Of a stretch of 32,458 bases of DNA, positions 7,764 to 16,808 are shown piece by piece. The stretch spans positions 1 to 32,458 of the forward strand of contig JBFHRO010000008.1 of assembly GCA_041591635.1 (NCBI GenBank). Direction: 5' to 3'. The position numbers and the translations under genes are program-made. Under the pieces are notes generated by a model. That model ran no database searches and was not told the DNA's origin. It worked only from the letters and a program-made list of their open reading frames with translations. The stretch's first letter is position 1, and every line of letters begins with the position of its first letter. The DNA is from JACKOD01 sp041591635. Lineage in GTDB: Bacteria; Pseudomonadota; Gammaproteobacteria; Pseudomonadales; Oleiphilaceae.

Positions 7764-9524
7764 TCAACACCCGGCATCCACCAATCGCTCCAGCCGCTGA
7801 TATTCGTAAACCTGACGATACCAGCCCGGTTGCTGGCTCAAAACAGCATGGGTGCCGCGCTGGGCAATGCGCCCCGCCTCCAGCACCAGGATTTCATCGG
7901 CACACTCCACCGCCGTCAAACGATGACTGACAATAATGGTCGTGGCGCGGGGCTTGCGGGCACGCAGATGCGCCAGAATACGTGCCTCGGTTTCACCATC
8001 GACCGCCGACAAAGCATCGTCCAGCAGCAGTACTGGCGCATTCAACAGCAGTGCCCGAGCAATGGCGATACGCTGCTTTTGCCCACCCGAAAGCGTTACG
8101 CCCTTCTCGCCCACCATGGAATCGTAACCCGCGGGAAAGCGCCGAATATCCTCATCCACTGCCGCCAGCGCAGCAGCCGCTTCGATTTCGTGGCGCAGAG
8201 CCTGTGGCTTGCCCAGCGCAATGTTGTCGGCAATCGAGGCCGAGAAGAGCAATGGCTCCTGCCCAACCCAGGCAAAATGCCGCCGCAACAGCGCTTTGGG
8301 CAGTGTTTCAATAGCGGCTCCATTGAGTTTCACCGCGCCCGGCGGCGTTTCGTACATGCGCAGCATAAGCTGCAGCAAGGTGCTTTTGCCGCTGGCGACC
8401 GGACCTAGAATGCCGAGTGTTGCCCCGGCGGGAACCCTAAATGCAATGCCCTGTAATACCGGCAACGGATTCTGCTCGTAGCAAAACAGGGGCAATCGAA
8501 CTTCAATATCCACCCGGGCCGGTACCGCCGGGTCGATACCAACACCAGTGGCACCGGCATCGGGTGGCAACGGCTCAGCCAAAAGCGCGGTAATACGCTG
8601 ATACGACGCCGAACCTCGCTCCAGAATGCTCAGCATCCAGCCAAAGGCGAACATCGGCCATAACAGATAGCCCAGATACATCATGAAACTGGTGAGCTGC
8701 CCCAGCGACAACTGGTCGTGAAAGACGAGGTAGCCGCCAAAGCCAATACTCAACAGAAAAGACGCCCCCATGGTCAGCGTAATGGTGGGATCGTACGCAG
8801 CATCGATACGTGCCACCTGCAGGTTCGCAGCCGTCGCAGCCTCAACCTGCTGGCGAAAACCTTCGGTCAGGAGTGCTTGCGCGCCGCTGGCCTTAACCAG
8901 CTTGATGCCGGTGATGGCTTCATGCACGGCATCGTTCAGCGCACTGAAGCGCGCCTGCGCCGCGCCAAAAGCTGCATGCAGACGATTGCCGTACTGGTAC
9001 ATGAGCCAGGCCATCACCGGCCAGGGAATCAGCGCGATCAAGGTCAGCTCCCAGGAAATCAGCAGTGTCATCACGCCCAGCACCACGACGGCGGTCATGG
9101 CCCCATCAACCATCGAGAGCACCCCTTCGCCGGCCGTCATTTGCACCGCTTCAATATCCTGGGTACAACGTGCCATCAGGTCACCGGTACGGTAGTGGCG
9201 AAAAAAGACCGCCGGCATCTGATCCAGATGGGCATAGAGTTGCAGGCGCAATTCGCGCGCCAAGGCCAGAGAGGATCCAAACAGATACACCCGCCACAAC
9301 ACCCGCAAGCCGTAGATGGCAAGGGCCACGCCCACAATCAGCCCGATCTGCGCCAGCAAATCGGGCAACACCAGGGTTTTGGCCGCAATGGCATCCACCA
9401 GTTCACCGACCATGCGCGGCGGAACCATGGTGAGCAAGGCCACCAGCGCAAGCGCCCCAATGGCAACGGCATAACGCCGCCACTCACGTCGAAAAAACCA
9501 TCCCAGCTCAACAAGCACACGCAT
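7764..9524 (-). CDS. mdlA: MdlA-like ABC exporter half-transporter
   Basis: This is the second half of the heterodimeric ABC exporter. The 586 residues start with a six-helix membrane domain (about 18-300), then the ATPase domain: Walker A GPVASGKS (374-381), Q422, signature LSGGQ (478-482), Walker B with LDD at 501-503, and H534. D503 replaces the usual catalytic glutamate, as in the LDDALSAVDG motif of E. coli MdlA as I recall it. The site built from this Walker B and the MdlB signature LSTGQ is therefore the degenerate one, a known trait of heterodimeric exporters. It begins 21 bases after the epmA stop on the same strand, so it probably shares the epmA transcript. Confidence 0.9.
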   Translation of the reverse strand: MRVLVELGWFFRREWRRYAVAIGALALVALLTMVPPRMVGELVDAIAAKTLVLPDLLAQIGLIVGVALAIYGLRVLWRVYLFGSSLALARELRLQLYAHLDQMPAVFFRHYRTGDLMARCTQDIEAVQMTAGEGVLSMVDGAMTAVVVLGVMTLLISWELTLIALIPWPVMAWLMYQYGNRLHAAFGAAQARFSALNDAVHEAITGIKLVKASGAQALLTEGFRQQVEAATAANLQVARIDAAYDPTITLTMGASFLLSIGFGGYLVFHDQLSLGQLTSFMMYLGYLLWPMFAFGWMLSILERGSASYQRITALLAEPLPPDAGATGVGIDPAVPARVDIEVRLPLFCYEQNPLPVLQGIAFRVPAGATLGILGPVASGKSTLLQLMLRMYETPPGAVKLNGAAIETLPKALLRRHFAWVGQEPLLFSASIADNIALGKPQALRHEIEAAAALAAVDEDIRRFPAGYDSMVGEKGVTLSGGQKQRIAIARALLLNAPVLLLDDALSAVDGETEARILAHLRARKPRATTIIVSHRLTAVECADEILVLEAGRIAQRGTHAVLSQQPGWYRQVYEYQRLERLVDAGC

Positions 9525-9545
9525 ACAGGGCCACGCAATCCGGGC

Positions 9546-10523
9546 TCATGCCCGGTCAATCGTAAATGCCATCACCTCGTCGATCCTTTGTGTCTGCATC
9601 AGACACATCAGCAGACGATCCACTCCCAGGGCCACTCCGGCACAATCGGGCATACCCTGCGCCAGTGCGGCCAGCAGGCGCCGATCAATGCTCACCGGTG
9701 GCAATCCACGCTCAACCCGCGCCTGATTATCGGCCTCAAACCGCCGGCGCTGCTCATCGGCGTCCACCAGTTCGTCGTAGCCGTTTGCCAGTTCCAATCC
9801 GTTCAGATAGAGCTCAAAGCGCCGGGCCTGCGGATAGCCCTCAATAATCTCGACCTTCGCCAGCGCCGCCTGGCTGGCCGGATAGCCGTACACAAACTCA
9901 GGCTGGCCCTGCCCCAGGTTCGGTTCAATCAGATGAGTAAGCAGTACATCCAGGGCTTCGTCACGATCAAGGACGGTGGCGGACATTCCGGACACCTCAG
10001 CCGCACGCTGCTGTATTTCGGCTTCATCCGCAGCAAAGGGGTCAAGCGCCACATACTGCAAAAACAGCTCACGATAGCTGCGAAATCCGGGCTTCGAAGC
10101 GATTCCCACACGTTGCAGAAGCTCGCTCACCTCGTGCATCAGTGCCTGCAACGAGAACCCGGGGCGATACCATTCCAGCAACGTAAATTCAGGGTTATGA
10201 CGACTACCGCGTTCGGCCGCGCGAAACGCCTTGCAGATCTGAAAAATGGGCCCACTGCCTGCGGCCAGCAAGCGTTTCATGGCAAATTCAGGCGACGTCT
10301 GAAGATATCCCTCTGCGCCAGCAATGCCTCCCGGTACGCGCAAACTGGCCAAATGGATGTCGGTGGCGCCACCATGGGCGAGCAAGGGCGTTTCCACTTC
10401 GAGCACTTGGCGCCTGGCAAAGAATTCCCGCACAGTGCGCATGACTTGCGCGCGCCGGTGCAGGGCATCCAGGCGACAACCGGGCGACCAGTCAGAAGCC
10501 ATGGAGGAAGACACATCTGTCAT
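9546..10523 (-). CDS. epmA: EF-P (R)-beta-lysine ligase EpmA
   Basis: EpmA, a truncated paralogue of class II lysyl-tRNA synthetase, attaches (R)-beta-lysine to a lysine of elongation factor P. The sequence has only the synthetase catalytic core, with no tRNA anticodon-binding domain: motif 1 region EVETPLL, motif 2 HNPEFTLLEWYRPG and motif 3 GVALGVDRLLM. The frame opens earlier at a TTG (10553), but that codon lies inside the efp terminator hairpin. ATG 10523 has GGAG six bases upstream and gives 325 residues, the E. coli length. It lies between efp and mdlA on the same strand. epmB is nearby; the hydroxylase gene epmC is not in this window. Confidence 0.95.
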   Translation of the reverse strand: MTDVSSSMASDWSPGCRLDALHRRAQVMRTVREFFARRQVLEVETPLLAHGGATDIHLASLRVPGGIAGAEGYLQTSPEFAMKRLLAAGSGPIFQICKAFRAAERGSRHNPEFTLLEWYRPGFSLQALMHEVSELLQRVGIASKPGFRSYRELFLQYVALDPFAADEAEIQQRAAEVSGMSATVLDRDEALDVLLTHLIEPNLGQGQPEFVYGYPASQAALAKVEIIEGYPQARRFELYLNGLELANGYDELVDADEQRRRFEADNQARVERGLPPVSIDRRLLAALAQGMPDCAGVALGVDRLLMCLMQTQRIDEVMAFTIDRA

Positions 10524-10548
10524 GGGAGACTCCAGGAGAGGTACAAAA

Positions 10549-10581
10549 CGCAAAAAGCGCCTGCATCAGGCGCTTTTTGCG
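10549..10581 (-). terminator. Terminator after efp
   Basis: A perfect 15-base-pair stem with a 3-base loop pairs 10549-10563 with 10567-10581. On the minus strand the arm GCGCCTG/CAGGCGC runs into TTTTTGCGTTTT. It lies 33 bases past the efp stop and 25 bases before the epmA ATG, so it should lower read-through from efp into epmA. Confidence 0.88.
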
Positions 10582-10613
10582 GGCGGAACCAACAGAATTT
10601 TCCGGGTCTGACC

Positions 10614-11186
10614 TCAGCCCTTGGCACGGCTGACGTATTCATTGCTGCGGGTATCGACCCGTAACTTGTCACCAATATTGACGAACAGCGGCACGTTCAC
10701 CACGGCGCCGGTCGACAAGGTGGCCGGTTTGGTTCCGCCCTGGGCCGTATCGCCCTTCAACCCCGGATCTGTGTTGACCACTTCCAGTTCGACAAAATTG
10801 GGCGGCGTTACCGACAAAGGTGCGCCGTTGTACAGGGTCACAGTGTACACATCCTGCTCTTTGAGCCATTTGGTGGAATCCCCCACCGCTTTGGCGTCAG
10901 CGGCATGCTGCTCAAACGAACCATCGGTCATCATGAAGTGATAGAACTCGCCGTCGGAATACAGGTATTCCATCTCCAGATCCACCACATCCGCCCCTTC
11001 CAGCGATTCACCCGACTTGAACGTACGCTCCCAGACCCGCCCCGACTTCAGGTTGCGCAACCGTACCCGGTTAAAGGCCTGGCCCTTACCGGGCTTGACA
11101 AATTCGTTCTCCAAAATCGAGCAGGGCTCTCCATCAAGCAGCACCTTGAGGCCTGATTTAAATTCGTTGGTAGAGTACATAGCCAT
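10614..11186 (-). CDS. efp: Translation elongation factor P
   Basis: EF-P binds between the P and E sites of stalled ribosomes and helps form peptide bonds at consecutive prolines. The 190 residues cover all three beta-barrel domains. The modified loop is FVKPGKGQAF with K34, the lysine beta-lysylated in E. coli, so this is the EpmAB-dependent type and not the arginine-rhamnosylated type. The C-terminal stretch PATLSTGAVVNVPLF is typical. ATG 11186 aligns with the E. coli N-terminus. The terminator downstream and the divergent epmB across 173 bases put all three EF-P genes together. The modifying enzymes next door support the K34 reading. Confidence 0.98.
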   Translation of the reverse strand: MAMYSTNEFKSGLKVLLDGEPCSILENEFVKPGKGQAFNRVRLRNLKSGRVWERTFKSGESLEGADVVDLEMEYLYSDGEFYHFMMTDGSFEQHAADAKAVGDSTKWLKEQDVYTVTLYNGAPLSVTPPNFVELEVVNTDPGLKGDTAQGGTKPATLSTGAVVNVPLFVNIGDKLRVDTRSNEYVSRAKG

Positions 11187-11359
11187 AGTTAAGTTACCGA
11201 TCCAAAATTCGAGTGAGGGGCCAATTAAATGAAAATGCGATAGACTGGCGCGCTACCTTGCCAGGATTCAAGCCAGAGACTGCGGATACTCCACCAACTC
11301 TGCGAGGCTTGGCAATCACACGGCTTCGCTTTGCCACTGTATAAATCGTAAAGGCGCCA

Positions 11360-12373
11360 ATGATACCTCGAACCATCTCAACTGTCGAAGCTCTTGACTG
11401 GAAGGCCGAACTCTCGCGCGCTGTTACCACACTTGCCGAACTGGCCCGGCTGGTCGACATAGATCCGGCACAGATGAGCACCGATGCGCACGAGGAATTT
11501 CGGCTGCTGGTGCCGCACCCTTACATTGCGCGCATCCGTCGGGGCGACCCTGAAGATCCGTTGCTGCGCCAGATACTGCCGGCAGCAAGTGAGATCCTGC
11601 CCCAGCCCGGCTACAGCCAGGATCCGTTGAAAGAGGAAGACTACAGCGTGACACCCGGCCTGATTCACAAATACAAAAGCCGCGCCCTGCTGATTGCGGG
11701 CACCCACTGCGCTATCAATTGCCGCTACTGTTTTCGCCGCCACTTTCCCTACCAGGCACACCGCAACTCGCGCAACGACTGGAGCCAGGCCCTTGACTAC
11801 CTGCGCAGCCATCCTGAACTCAATGAGGTGATTCTCAGTGGCGGTGATCCGTTGGCGATTAACGACCGTCAGCTTCAGTGGTTGAGCCAGGAAATTGAAA
11901 CCATTTCGCACATTCGCCGGCTGCGCATTCACACGCGGCTGCCGGTCGTCATTCCCGCACGTATTGACGCCAGTCTGACCGACTGGATAAGCCATTTGAA
12001 ACTGCAAACCGTTGTCGTGCTGCACATCAATCACCCCAACGAAATTGACCTGCCGTTGCAAAAGGCACTGGCTCGACTGAAAGACACCGGCGCGACCTTG
12101 CTGAACCAAACGGTGCTGCTCAAAGGAATCAATAATTGCGCCCACACCCTGACGCAACTGAGTGAACAGCTCTTCGCTGCCGGCGTATTGCCTTATTACC
12201 TGCACCAGCTCGACACCATCAAAGGCGCCGCACACTTCCATGTTGACCCTGAACAGGCACGCCATATTTACCGGCAACTGCTGGCGAACCTGCCGGGATT
12301 TCTGGTCCCCCGGTGGGTGGCCGAAATTCCCGGTCGCGCCTCAAAAACGCCGCTTGATCTGCACTTGTGTTAA
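11360..12373 (+). CDS. epmB: EF-P lysine 2,3-aminomutase EpmB
   Basis: EpmB is a radical-SAM, PLP-dependent enzyme that turns (S)-alpha-lysine into the (R)-beta-lysine used by EpmA. In the 337 residues the iron-sulfur motif is C117-x3-C121-x2-C124 (HCAINCRYCFRRHF). SGGDPL, RLRIHTRLPVVIPARI, LLNQTVLLKGIN and the C-terminal SKTPLDL match the E. coli protein. It is short, as expected for EpmB compared with clostridial aminomutases. AAAGG lies five bases before ATG 11360. It is divergent from efp over 173 bases in which I find no convincing promoter pair, though a TATAAAT stands about 20 bases before the ATG. Confidence 0.96.
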   Translation: MIPRTISTVEALDWKAELSRAVTTLAELARLVDIDPAQMSTDAHEEFRLLVPHPYIARIRRGDPEDPLLRQILPAASEILPQPGYSQDPLKEEDYSVTPGLIHKYKSRALLIAGTHCAINCRYCFRRHFPYQAHRNSRNDWSQALDYLRSHPELNEVILSGGDPLAINDRQLQWLSQEIETISHIRRLRIHTRLPVVIPARIDASLTDWISHLKLQTVVVLHINHPNEIDLPLQKALARLKDTGATLLNQTVLLKGINNCAHTLTQLSEQLFAAGVLPYYLHQLDTIKGAAHFHVDPEQARHIYRQLLANLPGFLVPRWVAEIPGRASKTPLDLHLC

Positions 12374-12552
12374 CCAGCTAACAAAAGCAAGAAAATACAG
12401 CAGGATGTTCGATTTTCCTGACACAAAATAAAACTCTGCTATTCTTTCGGATAGGTCTTTGTAATATAAAGAACGACGAACTTCGCTCCCGCTCAAAGAC
12501 ACTGACTGCACCAGAGAGCTGACTTAACAATAACAAGCGGAATAACTGATTG

Positions 12553-14379
12553 ATGAATGGTGTCGACCGTCTGGACAACCAGGAAAAACCACCGAGGCTT
12601 GCGTTACCGGAACAGTGCCTGGCGACACTGTCCTTTAGCGAACCTACGCCGGTTGCTGTCAAAAACTGGGTGGGCGGGCTGCCGATGGCAAATATCGGTG
12701 AAACGGCCCGTCAGCTGTATCATGCCACGTTGGAACTCAATCAGCTTATTACCACGCCTGCCATACGGCTGCAGTTACTCGAAACGCTGCGACCCGCCGT
12801 GCACTACGTCTGTCAGGAACTATCGAAGCACTTTCTCAACCAGCCCATTGCCTTGCCCGAAAAGCAACGAAAGATCGCCAATCTCGCACAGGCCCTGCAA
12901 CTCAACATTGGCAACGGCTACAAGCAGGTGCTGGTAGAAAGTCTTGGTGGAATCAAGGCCGAGAAAACCAAAAAACTCGTGATCTGCGCCTGCCATCGGA
13001 TTTTGAGCGAATACGGCCGCATACTTCTGCGTGCCTGTCAGCTCTATGCCCCTAACCCGCGCAATATCTGGCTGGAAGCACATCAAATATTCAGACTTGC
13101 CCACCGTAACGATCTGCTTGGCTACGATGTTCGCGATGAGCACGCAAAAACCATTGAACAAAGCACCATTGGAGAGGTCTATCAGCAACTGTTGTTGCTG
13201 GGTTGCTGTAAACCCAACCAGCTGAGGCAAGCTGACCTGACAACCGTCTACAGCACGTTCGAGCAATGGTCGCGTTACGTAGAAATCCGCAAGGCTGACA
13301 ATGCTGATGCCGTGTTTGTAGTCAACGCCGAAACCGACCATCCGCCGATTTATCGCAGCCTGCTCAATGAAGGCTTGACCGAAGATCACCTGGGTATTGA
13401 TACGCACCAACTGACGCAAAAACTGACGACCTACCTGCAACAGCTTGAAAACAAACATAAAGATGAAAAACCGGCCATCGAAATGCCACTGCCGCTGCCG
13501 GATCAGCTGGTTGCCCATCTGAACCAGGCCCTTGGCGTGCTCACCAAGCGCAATTTCAAGCGCATTCCAAGTCGGGGCAAGCTCAGCATCTGCGTTGGCC
13601 TGAGCGCAACTCACTACTATGTTTCAGGCTGCACCGAGTTCAACACCCAACTGATTCGTGATTTGTCTGCCAAACGCGCGAGCGAAGGCAACATGTTTGT
13701 CAATCAGAACAAAAAGCATGACCCTTGGGCTGGCGCCTTTGATGCCATATCCTCGGCCGAGCTTCTGATGCCCGGCGAGTCGTCCATTGCCTTCAATGGC
13801 ACCGGTACCGATAGCGACAAACCACCGGCTTATGACTCGTATCGAATCTTGCTGGTAAATACCAGCCCCGGCGGCTATTGCCTGCAATGGGATGCAGATA
13901 TTCCCGCCAATGTGCAGGCAGGCGAAATACTTGGGGTACGGGAGCATGACGAGCATGCCTGGAGCATTGCCGCCATCCGCTGGATTCGACAGGTCAAACA
14001 GCAAGGCACCCAGTTGGGTATCGAATTGCTGGCACCGGCCGCCTCTCCCTGTGGCGTTCAGCTGATTCAGAAAACCGGCGACAACAGCGAATATCTGCGC
14101 GGCTTGATGCTGCCGGCAGTACCGGCCATCAATCAGCCGGCAACCCTGATATTGCCTCGCCTGCCCTTTCAAACCGGGCACAAGGTACAGGTCAACATCC
14201 GGGGCGAAGAAACAAAATACTTATTGGTCAAGCGTGTTTCGGCAACCGGAAGTTTCAGCCAGTTTGAACTCAAGGGCCTGACCTCACTGGCAGCCCCGGT
14301 GCAAGAGCAAGCTTCAACGACAACACGAAAAACCGGTGCGCCCGAGGATGACTTTGACTCCCTCTGGCCATCCTTGTGA
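12553..14379 (+). CDS. PilZ-like protein of unknown function upstream of fimX
   Basis: I do not recognise the full-length family. The 608 residues have a long, mostly helical N-terminal part (about 35-310), a linker, and a beta-rich C-terminal part. At 436-441, NTSPGG fits the PilZ signature (D/N)xSxxG, and WSIAAIRWIRQ...GTQLGIELL about 45 residues later fits the end of a PilZ barrel. The arginine motif RxxxR that PilZ domains use to hold c-di-GMP is not found in the 25 residues upstream, so ligand binding is doubtful. A second beta-rich piece spans about 520-585. ATG 12553 is preferred to the TTG just before it. It lies directly before fimX, in the place of PA4958 in P. aeruginosa from memory. 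Confidence 0.7.
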   Translation: MNGVDRLDNQEKPPRLALPEQCLATLSFSEPTPVAVKNWVGGLPMANIGETARQLYHATLELNQLITTPAIRLQLLETLRPAVHYVCQELSKHFLNQPIALPEKQRKIANLAQALQLNIGNGYKQVLVESLGGIKAEKTKKLVICACHRILSEYGRILLRACQLYAPNPRNIWLEAHQIFRLAHRNDLLGYDVRDEHAKTIEQSTIGEVYQQLLLLGCCKPNQLRQADLTTVYSTFEQWSRYVEIRKADNADAVFVVNAETDHPPIYRSLLNEGLTEDHLGIDTHQLTQKLTTYLQQLENKHKDEKPAIEMPLPLPDQLVAHLNQALGVLTKRNFKRIPSRGKLSICVGLSATHYYVSGCTEFNTQLIRDLSAKRASEGNMFVNQNKKHDPWAGAFDAISSAELLMPGESSIAFNGTGTDSDKPPAYDSYRILLVNTSPGGYCLQWDADIPANVQAGEILGVREHDEHAWSIAAIRWIRQVKQQGTQLGIELLAPAASPCGVQLIQKTGDNSEYLRGLMLPAVPAINQPATLILPRLPFQTGHKVQVNIRGEETKYLLVKRVSATGSFSQFELKGLTSLAAPVQEQASTTTRKTGAPEDDFDSLWPSL

Positions 14380-14536
14380 CGGCCCGGATTATTTCTGACA
14401 ATGCCGCAGGTTGTTTGTTACCATTGGCCCGCTTCCGAAATACAAGAGCGTGCCGGCCTGCGTCGTGGCGCGACCGCCGGACGCAAGCCTGAATGCACAA
14501 TGGTGCCGCCACCTGAGCCAGGTTATGTACGACCAT

Positions 14537-14565
14537 TTGGTGTGTAACAAACAGAACTTTAAAAT
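14537..14565 (+). promoter_or_regulatory. Sigma-70-like promoter for fimX
   Basis: TTGGTG (14537-14542), a 17-base spacer, and TAAAAT (14560-14565) put a start site near 14572, about 20 bases before the fimX ATG. Spacing is ideal and each hexamer is close to consensus. Confidence 0.5.
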
Positions 14566-14592
14566 CATCTTCCAGCCCGACACGTCATTCCA

Positions 14593-16683
14593 ATGCAACA
14601 GAAAAAAACTGAAACCGTTCATCTGCTGATTCTGGATCCCTCACAGAATGATGCCGAAAAAGTCATAAGTCTCCTGCGAAATTCAGGCCGGGCGACGCGC
14701 GCGCATCAAATCACCTCGGAAGAGGATCTGCTCGAATCGCTCAAGAATCACTCCTGGGATATGTGTCTGGTACGCGCCGGCGCGGAAACCCCCAGTGCCG
14801 AAGAGGTCCTGGGGCATATCAAGCGCCTCGACACAGACATCCCCTTTATCTACATGAGTGACGCCTACGATGGCGAAACCATCGTCAAGTTCCTGCGAGC
14901 CGGCGCACAGGATGTAGTTCCCTTTGAGAACAGCAAACATCTGATTCTGGCCATTGGGCGCGAACTGTCGGCACTGTTCGAACGACGCCAGCGTCGCACC
15001 GCACAACGCACCATCAGAGAAGCCGAAAAGCGCTGTCAGTTACTGCTGGATAGCTCTAAAGACGCCATCGCCTACGTCAATGACGGCATGCATGTGTATG
15101 CCAACCCCTCGTACATGGAGTTCTACGGCTACGACGATATTGATGATCTTATTTGTATCCCGGTACTTGATACCTTGGCAGACGCCAGCCAGGACGATTA
15201 CAAGGAAATCTCGCGCTCCTTCTCGGAAGGCGAAATCGAGAACGGTACCCTCAAGTGCATTGCCTGTCGCAGCGACGGCTCTGAAATTGGCGTGATCATG
15301 ACCATCTCGCGTGCCACTTATGAAGGTGAAACCTGCACTCAAATCGTGGTTCGACCCGAGAAAAACAATGCCGAGCTGGAAGAAAGGCTGCGCGAAATCA
15401 GCAGTCAGGATTTGCTGACCGGATTGTACAACCGCTCCTATTTAATGGAGAAACTGGATACATCCATCCGCAAGGCCACAGACAATCATACCTATTCCTC
15501 GCTGCTCTATATCAAGCTGGATCACTTTAACCAGATCAAGACCGCCGTGGGCATTGGCGGTGCCGATCTGGTACTGACCGACATTGCCAATCTGCTCAGA
15601 AAGCATGCCGGCGAAACAGACATCGTTGCGCGCGTGGGTGATGATGCATTCAGCATTCTGCTTCAAGGCCAGGATGACACTCACGCCATGGGCGTTGGTG
15701 AGACACTGCGCAAAGCGGTTGAAAACCACCTTTCTGACGTATCTGGCAAAACGGTACAAATGACCTGCAGCATCGGCGTGGCCTTGATTGGCGAAAGCGC
15801 GCCTAACGCCATTGACATGCTGGGTCGAGCCCTGTCGGCGTCCGATGAGGTATGCAAGCTGCCGGGCCATGAACGAGGCAACGGTGTCAATCTGTTCACG
15901 CCCAAACTGGCCGGCGACAACCTCGACGAAGGCTCGGCCGTGGATCTGCTGCAGGATGCCCTGAACGAAAACCGGTTCCGCATTCTGTTTCAACCCATTA
16001 TCAGTCTGCGTGGCGAACCCGAAGAGCACTACGAAGCCTTTCTGCGCATGGTGGGTAATGACCAGCAGGAGGTTTCACCCTACGACTTCCTGCCGCCGGT
16101 AGGCCCCACTGAAATGGCCACCAAGATTGATCGCTGGGTGATTATCCAGTGTATCAAGCGACTGTCCAGTCACAGGGCGCGCGGCCATGATACCCGGCTG
16201 TTTCTGAACCTGACCGCCGAAACTTTGCAGGACAAAACCTTCTCTGCCTGGCTGAGTGTGGCCCTCAAGGCATCGCGTCTGCCCGGTGATGCGCTGATTT
16301 TTCAGATCAAGGAAGAAGACACCATTACCTATCTCAAACAGGCCAAGGAATTCTGCAAGAGCCTGCGCGAGCTGCGCTGCAAAATTTCCCTCAACCGCTT
16401 TGGCTGTGCACTGAATCCGTTCAACACCCTCAAGCATGTGGAAGTGGATTTTGTGAAGTTCGATGGATCCTATACCGAAGAGCTGCAAAGCAAGGAAGAA
16501 GTGCGAGAACAAGTCAAGGAAATGGTTAAGACCCTGCAGACCCACGGCAAGCTGACCATCACGCCACTGGTGGAAAATGCGACCATTTTGTCGACACTCT
16601 GGCAAGTGGGGGTTAACTATATCCAGGGCTACTACCTGCAGGCACCTTCCACCGACATGACCTACGATTTCAACGAGCAATAA
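14593..16683 (+). CDS. fimX: FimX-type c-di-GMP receptor (REC-PAS-GGDEF-EAL)
   Basis: FimX is a polar c-di-GMP-binding protein needed for type IV pilus assembly and twitching. The 696 residues (P. aeruginosa: 691) are REC (about 9-125), PAS (148-255), GGDEF (270-440) and EAL (450-690). All three catalytic sites are decayed. The REC phospho-acceptor position is R61, GGDEF reads GDDAF (349-353), EAL reads EAF (481-483), and the metal-binding DDFGTG reads NRFGCA (601-606). R485 after EAF and K622 remain, so ligand binding without hydrolysis is likely, as in the P. aeruginosa protein. The start has no clear Shine-Dalgarno. Context (PilZ-like gene before, serB after) supports orthology. No pil genes are in the window. 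Confidence 0.9.
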   Translation: MQQKKTETVHLLILDPSQNDAEKVISLLRNSGRATRAHQITSEEDLLESLKNHSWDMCLVRAGAETPSAEEVLGHIKRLDTDIPFIYMSDAYDGETIVKFLRAGAQDVVPFENSKHLILAIGRELSALFERRQRRTAQRTIREAEKRCQLLLDSSKDAIAYVNDGMHVYANPSYMEFYGYDDIDDLICIPVLDTLADASQDDYKEISRSFSEGEIENGTLKCIACRSDGSEIGVIMTISRATYEGETCTQIVVRPEKNNAELEERLREISSQDLLTGLYNRSYLMEKLDTSIRKATDNHTYSSLLYIKLDHFNQIKTAVGIGGADLVLTDIANLLRKHAGETDIVARVGDDAFSILLQGQDDTHAMGVGETLRKAVENHLSDVSGKTVQMTCSIGVALIGESAPNAIDMLGRALSASDEVCKLPGHERGNGVNLFTPKLAGDNLDEGSAVDLLQDALNENRFRILFQPIISLRGEPEEHYEAFLRMVGNDQQEVSPYDFLPPVGPTEMATKIDRWVIIQCIKRLSSHRARGHDTRLFLNLTAETLQDKTFSAWLSVALKASRLPGDALIFQIKEEDTITYLKQAKEFCKSLRELRCKISLNRFGCALNPFNTLKHVEVDFVKFDGSYTEELQSKEEVREQVKEMVKTLQTHGKLTITPLVENATILSTLWQVGVNYIQGYYLQAPSTDMTYDFNEQ

Positions 16684-16747
16684 ACGGCGGTTGACCGGGC
16701 TAAAGTTCGCACAGGAACGCCCGGCGTAATCTGGTTCTGGTCAATCC

Positions 16748-16771
16748 AGCGGGCACACAAAGGTGCCCGCT
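16748..16771. terminator. Bidirectional hairpin between fimX and serB
   Basis: AGCGGGCAC and GTGCCCGCT form a perfect 9-base-pair stem with a 6-base loop between the two convergent genes. The T-run after it is weak in the plus direction (ATCCTTT), and on the minus strand the stem is not followed by a T-run. Confidence 0.6.
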
Positions 16772-16808
16772 ATCCTTTGCACGCCCGATCAACCGATTGC
16801 ATAACCTG

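Noticed and set aside
10523..10553. Ten-residue N-terminal extension of EpmA from TTG 10553
   Set aside because: The TTG lies within the efp terminator stem; ATG 10523 has a well-placed GGAG and gives the E. coli length.
8718..10664. 648-codon open frame on the plus strand
   Set aside because: It is antisense to mdlA, epmA and the end of efp, all firmly identified. Its translation is rich in His, Gln and Arg and has no recognisable domain, as expected for a shadow in a GC-rich genome.
12820..13614. 264-codon minus-strand frame
   Set aside because: It lies opposite the PilZ-like gene and has no family features.
16697..16726. Second hairpin CCGGGC/GCCCGG after fimX
   Set aside because: It has only six base pairs with a loop of about 18 bases and no T-run; the hairpin at 16748-16771 is the better terminator.
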